This document shows positions 58,981 through 64,000 of a stretch of 64,000 bases of DNA, piece by piece. Each line of letters begins with the position of its first letter. Within the stretch, counting starts at the first letter, position 1. The notes below the pieces were generated by a model. The model was given only the letters and a program-made list of their open reading frames with translations, had not been told where the DNA came from and did no database searches. Location: positions 19,453,285 to 19,517,284 of the forward strand of contig WARS01000036.1 of NCBI GenBank assembly GCA_008933995.1. The letters are read 5' to 3'. This stretch comes from Datnioides undecimradiatus. Its lineage: Eukaryota; Chordata; Actinopteri; Lobotiformes; Datnioididae. The translations under genes were made by a program, and so were the position numbers.

Positions 58981-60589
58981 TGGCTGTTACATGCAGCTCA
59001 CTAACAGTCAAACGTTGAAATACAAACTGCTTTGCTGAGTAACTCAGAGGAAACAGAGTCCAGTCCAGATGCTCCTCATAACTACAAAACCTGCCTGAGA
59101 AACATGGCGTTTTTAAGTTTTCTCCAGTATCAGAGCGATGCACAGCTGTAAATCAGTGGCTGCACTGCCAACGTGAACTGCTAATAGCTTATTCTGCATA
59201 TCTCAAATGTAGCCTTTAGCTAATTAACCGACTCCATGGCGACACAATGGACAGGAAGAGCGCTGTGTTTTGTCAGAGGGAGTGCCCCGAAGTGTCAGAC
59301 TTTGAAGCTGTGTTTGTATACCAACTTTTGCAGTCATGTATAGCATCATGGCGGTGTGATGTGAGGCAGACGTCAGCTTTGACCCCCCCCCCCGGCTCGG
59401 CCACCGATCCCTCGGGTTTTCTCCCTTTGCACTCAAACAAAAAAGAAGAAAAATGGAAAAAAGACACAAACAAATGTGCAGTTTTTTCCGTCAGCTTTTC
59501 TGTTTCTTCTGTTTTCATGTCAGCTGAGAGATAAATAACCAAAGCCTGCTATCAGTCCGCAGGCTCGCTGCAAACACAAGTAAGACGATTGTACAAATAA
59601 TGCGAAACAGTGATCTCAGCCACTTGAAAGGCAGCAGGTCGGAGTGGAAACAGGCGAATGACGAAGACGGCTCATTTGTGCGGAGCGGTGAGAAGCTCGC
59701 TGACAGCTGCTTTTGTGCCAGTGGCTGCAGTTCATCACAGAGCACTTGTGTTGAGCAGCGCACGCAACGCTTTCATGGTAAAAAAAACAGCAAAAATTCA
59801 AGCTTTTGATGAACTCTTCATCAGGTCACGACCTTTAACCTTTGACAAAGGAGGTTTCTGATGTTACTTTCAGCATTGAGCCAACATGCAACGATTAAAC
59901 CTGGACCCACAGCAGTGAAAAATGCTAAGATCCCTGTTCTGTTGGTACAGCGTGACCTCGTGTCCCCACTTCAAAGCATTCTTCCAGCTGGTTCACAACA
60001 CAGCCTTGACATATCCCTATATATCATATGAACCTGTAAAACCGTGTTGGTTATCCACGAGCATCGAGTTTCTCGTATTAATGATCTGAAAAGGGTTTTT
60101 AAGAGCGACAGAAACTGCAGTAAAGACTGATTTAACATCCGCCAGCTCCGGTTTTTCACATGAGCTTCTGAACGTCTTCCCTGATCTGTATGAAATCTGT
60201 CAGTGTCGACACAAACGCCCGAATGAACTATTAATCTGCAGCATTCAAAGCGCTTCGCCAGTGCACAGGCACATACACACAAGCTCCCATCAACATGTTC
60301 CCTCTCAGCTTCTATAACAAAGGCATTTAGCCTCCATCCTTTTTAAAGCAGTCACCCTATGCAGTGATACACGACTCCCGGCGGCCCTGCCACGATCCGA
60401 TCGTGGCCTGGAATGTCCCGTTACGTAACCTCGTAATAGCTCCGTCTGAGATGTTCTCTGGACCTCCTCCACTGCGTCGCACGAGCCACCCTTCATTTCA
60501 GAGAAGAAGAAGAAGTCGTCTCTGCGTTTTCAGTGTGCTTTAGTAGATTTATTCTTTACTTTTTAGCATATATTTTCTTATATATTTAT

Positions 60590-60710
60590 CTCTTTTCTAT
60601 CCTTGTAAATATTTTTGCATATTGTCTATTGACATGCTGGGTGCTTGTTGTGTAAGTGTAAATTGCTGCTGCAACATGGAAATTTCCCAGTTTGGGATGA
60701 ATAAAGTTTA
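60590..60710 (+). mobile_element. LINE 3' tail leading into TATC repeat
   Basis: The text AATTTCCCAGTTTGGGATGA followed by ATAAAGTTTATC is the familiar 3' end of a fish non-LTR retrotransposon, which ends in TATC repeats. Only the untranslated tail is present. Confidence 0.55.
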
Positions 60711-60765
60711 TCTATCTATCTATCTATCTATCTATCTGTCTGTCTATCTATCTATCTGTCTGTCT
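60708..60765. repeat. TATC/TGTC tetranucleotide repeat
   Basis: About 14 units, mostly TATC with some TGTC, at the end of the LINE tail. Confidence 0.92.
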
Positions 60766-60769
60766 AAAC

Positions 60770-61298
60770 AACCAGTGTGTCCTCCTGATCTGACACTTCC
60801 CTCTTTGACTCTGCAGCTTTCCGGCTGCTCAGGCTGCTGTTTGGCCTGGAGGTCGCAGCTGAAGCTCGGCTATGACACTGATTTTGACGCCGGTGGTGAC
60901 AACGTGCACGGGCATCGTCACAGATTCACCAGTGCAAGGGGGCCAACAAAGGCCTGTAACAGTGTCACTGGTGACTGTGCAAAGCAACTCAGTATAGGTT
61001 CACAGACACTATACTCCTGCCTGCTCGTAGGAGCAGCAGAAACAATCAGGAAAAACAGAAAGAAAACAATGAAATTTGCAGAATTAATAGAAAAGAGTTG
61101 ATCAACCATTGAATTCATGATTTATTATGGACATAAAACTATATGGTGTTGCAAGTTTTAGTTACAAGTCACAAATGCATTTGCAATTTAATTCATATTT
61201 GTTGTTTTTCCAGGAGGCTTTTCATTCCTAGCACACAGTCTGCAGCTGGCAGGCCTGCAGGGGATGGTGCCAGGACGGAAGGGAGCCTAATATAAGTT
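60770..61298. other. Stretch between LINE tail and tRNA gene
   Basis: No gene recognised. This is the 3' flank of the minus-strand tRNA; no T4 run lies directly after the tRNA end. Confidence 0.45.
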
Positions 61299-61372
61299 TG
61301 GCCCGTACGGGGATCGAACCCGCGACCTTGGCGTTATTAGCACCACGCTCTAACCAACTGAGCTAACCGGCC
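61299..61372 (-). tRNA. trnI-AAU: tRNA-Ile (anticodon AAU)
   Basis: A 74-nt cloverleaf on the minus strand starting GGCCGGTTAGCTCAGTTGG. The anticodon loop is CTAATAA with anticodon AAU. The A box TTAGCTCAGTTGG and B box GGTTCGATCC are intact. The acceptor stem pairs except one G-G pair at 5:68, and the discriminator base is A. As I remember it, the sequence equals vertebrate nuclear tRNA-Ile(AAU). There is no intron and CCA is not encoded. A pol III T4 stop is not seen right downstream, so termination may use a weaker or distant signal. Confidence 0.96.
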
Positions 61373-63522
61373 ATGCGCCTCCAAGGAAAACAGGATGTCT
61401 CGAGCCAACGTAAACTTCTCATTTAGTGAAAAACAGGAACGCATTCACGTGCAGTTGGAGCGCAAAACGTCTGTATCGACTAATTCATCTCAGCGCAGAA
61501 CAGTTGGAAACATCTTCTCACGCGCAGCAGGTTTCATCCCGGACACAAACAGAAACACGCTCATGATCTATTTCTGCGCACCGTGCTTCATCAGCGCAAC
61601 GTTTCGGACAAATATAGTAGCGCTGCGACAGATCCGGGGTCAGCGGGAACACGGGCAGCAGCGATCTGGGTCAGTTACCTTCTCACACGCGCGCTGAGTG
61701 ACTGCAGCACGCGGCGCTGTCATGGTGCCAACCTGGTTCAAACACATGCACACGCGGCACGTGTTTGCGCAGCAGATGCGCGAATGCAAAGAAAAAGGAG
61801 CAATCAAAGCCAGCAACGTGTGCGCCATACGTTGCTGGAGGATGAGTGTTAATGAAACAGATTTAACACACGGAGCCAGCACAGCACGTATGTGAACACA
61901 ATGTCAAGCTTACATGTTCATAACAAAGCAAACCGTGTCGTGAAACAAATGAGCTCCTCGCCTGCAGAAGCACGCGAGGAATGCGCCCGAGCGTGCGTGG
62001 TTTCACTCTAAATCACATCAAATGTCCGCCACTTCCTGTTAATGTCGAGCTATACTGCAGATCAGATCGCTGCGGAGTAAATAACCCGCGTATGTTTCAG
62101 ATTCTTCCTCCCAACAGGATGCAGACGAGACCTCACCACCAGACTCCTGTAGCATTGATGAACAGATGGCAGCCAGATCGGCCTCTGGGAACTGATTCCA
62201 GTTAATTACAGATTCAGAGTGCATGTAATATTCAAAGACCTCTTCTGTATTGCAGTTCTGCATCTTTGCGCTGACCGTGCGCTGCTGTGCACGTTGCAGT
62301 CGTGAAGCCTGGTGGGTTTTGTCGTGCAACAGACATGAAATGTGTGTATTTCTCAACACAGACTCAACTTTCCCATGTGTTGCTGTTTGAACTGTTACTG
62401 GAGACAACGTCTGAATGTGGTCCAGAGCAGAGCGGGACGTTAGCTGTGGTTCTCATTTGCTCTGATATCCAATTATACAGCAGCATGTGCTTCTTCATAG
62501 ATCATGTTCTTTCAATTGGAAGTGTCATGCCACAACAAAAGACAAACGTATTCATCACTGTTAAATTAGCTTAGCTTGATCTGTGAGCCAATAGCTGCAA
62601 ACCATCAAAATCCACTGCGCTTCTGTCAGAGAGAGACAGCGAGTGCAGAGGTCTTGTGTCGCCTGACTCGTCGATCCTTAATCTGACTGAGGTTTGTGCA
62701 GCTGTGATCCCTGATCAGGTATCAGCAGCTTATCTGTGTATTGATTAGTCCACGGTGCTGTCCGCGGTGCTAGAGGGATTTGTAATTACATCCTTTTCCT
62801 CTCAGATTCATCTTGATTTATAATACTCTCCAAACTATATACTACAGATACACAGTTCTGTACTAAACCGCAGCCTGTATACATTATAATAGTATTTTGG
62901 GGGGAGACTTGACTACAGGTGTAGTTTTCACCGCCTGCAACAATGGAATAAGAAGAGGAAACCAAATTAGAAACAGCAAAATATTTATTCACCAGTCAAA
63001 ACATAAACTTCAAAATATGAGGTCTGAGATCCACACGTCGATGCATGCATGCCAAGACTTCTGTCACCTGACAAAAGGAGTTTCCAGGCAAACCTTTAAG
63101 TGCTGAAACCGAGTGGACGAACTGTGCATTCTAGTTTGTGTGTTTCTGCTGTGAGGGAGGGGTCTGTTAGGTTAGCGATAAAAACATACTGACAGTGACG
63201 AGGGGAGAAACGTGCTTCCTGCGATACCTCCCTCAGAATCAGACCCTAATTTACAAATCAGCCGGGCTGCGGAGAGCAAGAGAACAAATAACAACAATAC
63301 GATACAGCATCGTGTCTGATATGAACCAATTTTCAGAGTTAACAGGGGAAGCTGTACTGTCGATGGACATAAATAGGCAGGTGTTGGAGAAGAGCTTGCA
63401 GCATTCATGCAAGATGATGGGTGTGTTTTTGGTACGTCTCTATCAGGGAGCGGGTCTTCACAGGAAGGAGGAAGAGTCTTATCCAAACTTGTGTTCTCCC
63501 TCTGTACCATGCAAGCGCAGGG

Positions 63523-63553
<31 letters not shown>

Positions 63554-64000
63554 GTGGCAGTGGTTGTGGTGGGTTATCAGTTCTCGAGGAAAGCCACGTA
63601 GTCAGTGAGTCTGGCCAACTGCTGCTCATTTGGAACCAACGAGACGGGAGGAGGATCTGTTGAGAGAGAGCGGGGGAGAAGTTGAGTCAGAGGGGGATTC
63701 CTCACTGTGCCAAGCGCTATCGATCTTCTTACATCTCCCCAGCTTCAGCGCGGCGGCTACAGCCCACGTGCTCAAGCTCAGAGCGGCTCAGCAGGACGCC
63801 GGTTTCAAGTTAACCACGCTGCTGACATCTGACCCCCCCCAAACATGTTCAACAACAGCACCTTCATGTGACCGTGAGGCATGCAGCCTGGGGATCATTA
63901 CAACTCTTTACATTCATCCAGACCAGAGTGATTTCCTGTGTGAGATCAGCTCTACATCCAAAATTGCCGAACACTATTAAACCCCAGTGGCGCTGTGGAA
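61373..64000. other. Right flank without a recognised gene
   Basis: No supportable gene. A 28-nt poly-A run lies at 63523-63550. Several open frames of 60-140 codons have no recognisable domain. CpG is frequent near 61400-62100, so a promoter is possible but not shown. Confidence 0.4.
63523..63550. repeat. Poly-A run
   Basis: 28 consecutive A residues. It could be a retroposon tail, but I see no element next to it. Confidence 0.9.

Larger units (their letters stand above)
57350..60585. other. Intergenic stretch
   Basis: No gene recognised. It holds an AGC trinucleotide repeat at 58958-58980 and a CTCF-like motif at 58260-58273. Confidence 0.45.

Noticed and set aside
58913-59143. AGC repeat as a homopolymeric amino acid tract
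   Set aside because: The only long frame through it is a short minus-strand one with a poly-Ala run and no gene context.
62039-62407. 122-codon minus-strand open frame with an acidic, Ser-rich end
   Set aside because: No family match comes to mind and no flanking exon was found. It could be real, but I cannot support it.
63195-63608. 137-codon + strand open frame running through the poly-A tract
   Set aside because: Half of its length is low-complexity lysine from the A run. No recognisable protein.

Overview
The window reads as vertebrate nuclear DNA, most likely from a teleost fish. The evidence is a compact GT-AG intron/exon gene, fish-type transposon debris (an RTE/Rex3-like LINE piece, a Tc1/mariner remnant, a hAT-like MITE, LINE 3' tails ending in TATC repeats) and a vertebrate-type nuclear tRNA-Ile(AAU). 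No prokaryotic genes, rRNA or CRISPR arrays were seen.

About two thirds of the window (roughly 1.0-44.3 kb, + strand) is one very large gene for the collagen VI alpha-3 chain (col6a3). I built a 58-coding-exon model from splice sites and reading phase. It starts at ATG 6920 and stops at TAG 43454-43456. Its summed length is 17,286 nt, which closes in frame and gives 5,761 residues. In order it encodes a signal peptide, 23 N-terminal von Willebrand A (vWA) domains, a 338-residue Gly-X-Y triple helix with one cysteine at helix residue 50, two C-terminal vWA domains, a short His-rich linker, a fibronectin type III domain, two Kunitz domains separated by linker exons, and a short tail. A TATA-like box near 971 and a GC-rich stretch ending in a donor at 1278 are a tentative promoter and non-coding exon 1.

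The mammalian alpha-3 chain has ten N-terminal vWA domains and one Kunitz domain. Here the first four vWA domains resemble mammalian N10-N7 and the last five resemble N5-N1. The single N6 position between them is filled by 14 one-exon, phase 1-1 domains (13330-25156). Inside this array, two adjacent exons with their intron (about 22020-23390) recur almost unchanged at about 23720-25095, with sharp edges. This points to very recent duplication or gene conversion. Only a few of the vWA domains keep a textbook DxSxS metal site.

From about 44.3 kb to the end I find no supportable protein gene. That region holds repeat remnants, simple repeats, possible CTCF-like motifs, and a tRNA-Ile(AAU) gene on the minus strand at 61299-61372.

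The alpha-3 chain assembles with alpha-1 and alpha-2 chains into collagen VI microfibrils in the extracellular matrix. The vWA domains mediate assembly and matrix contacts, and the C-terminal Kunitz part corresponds to the fragment called endotrophin in mammals.
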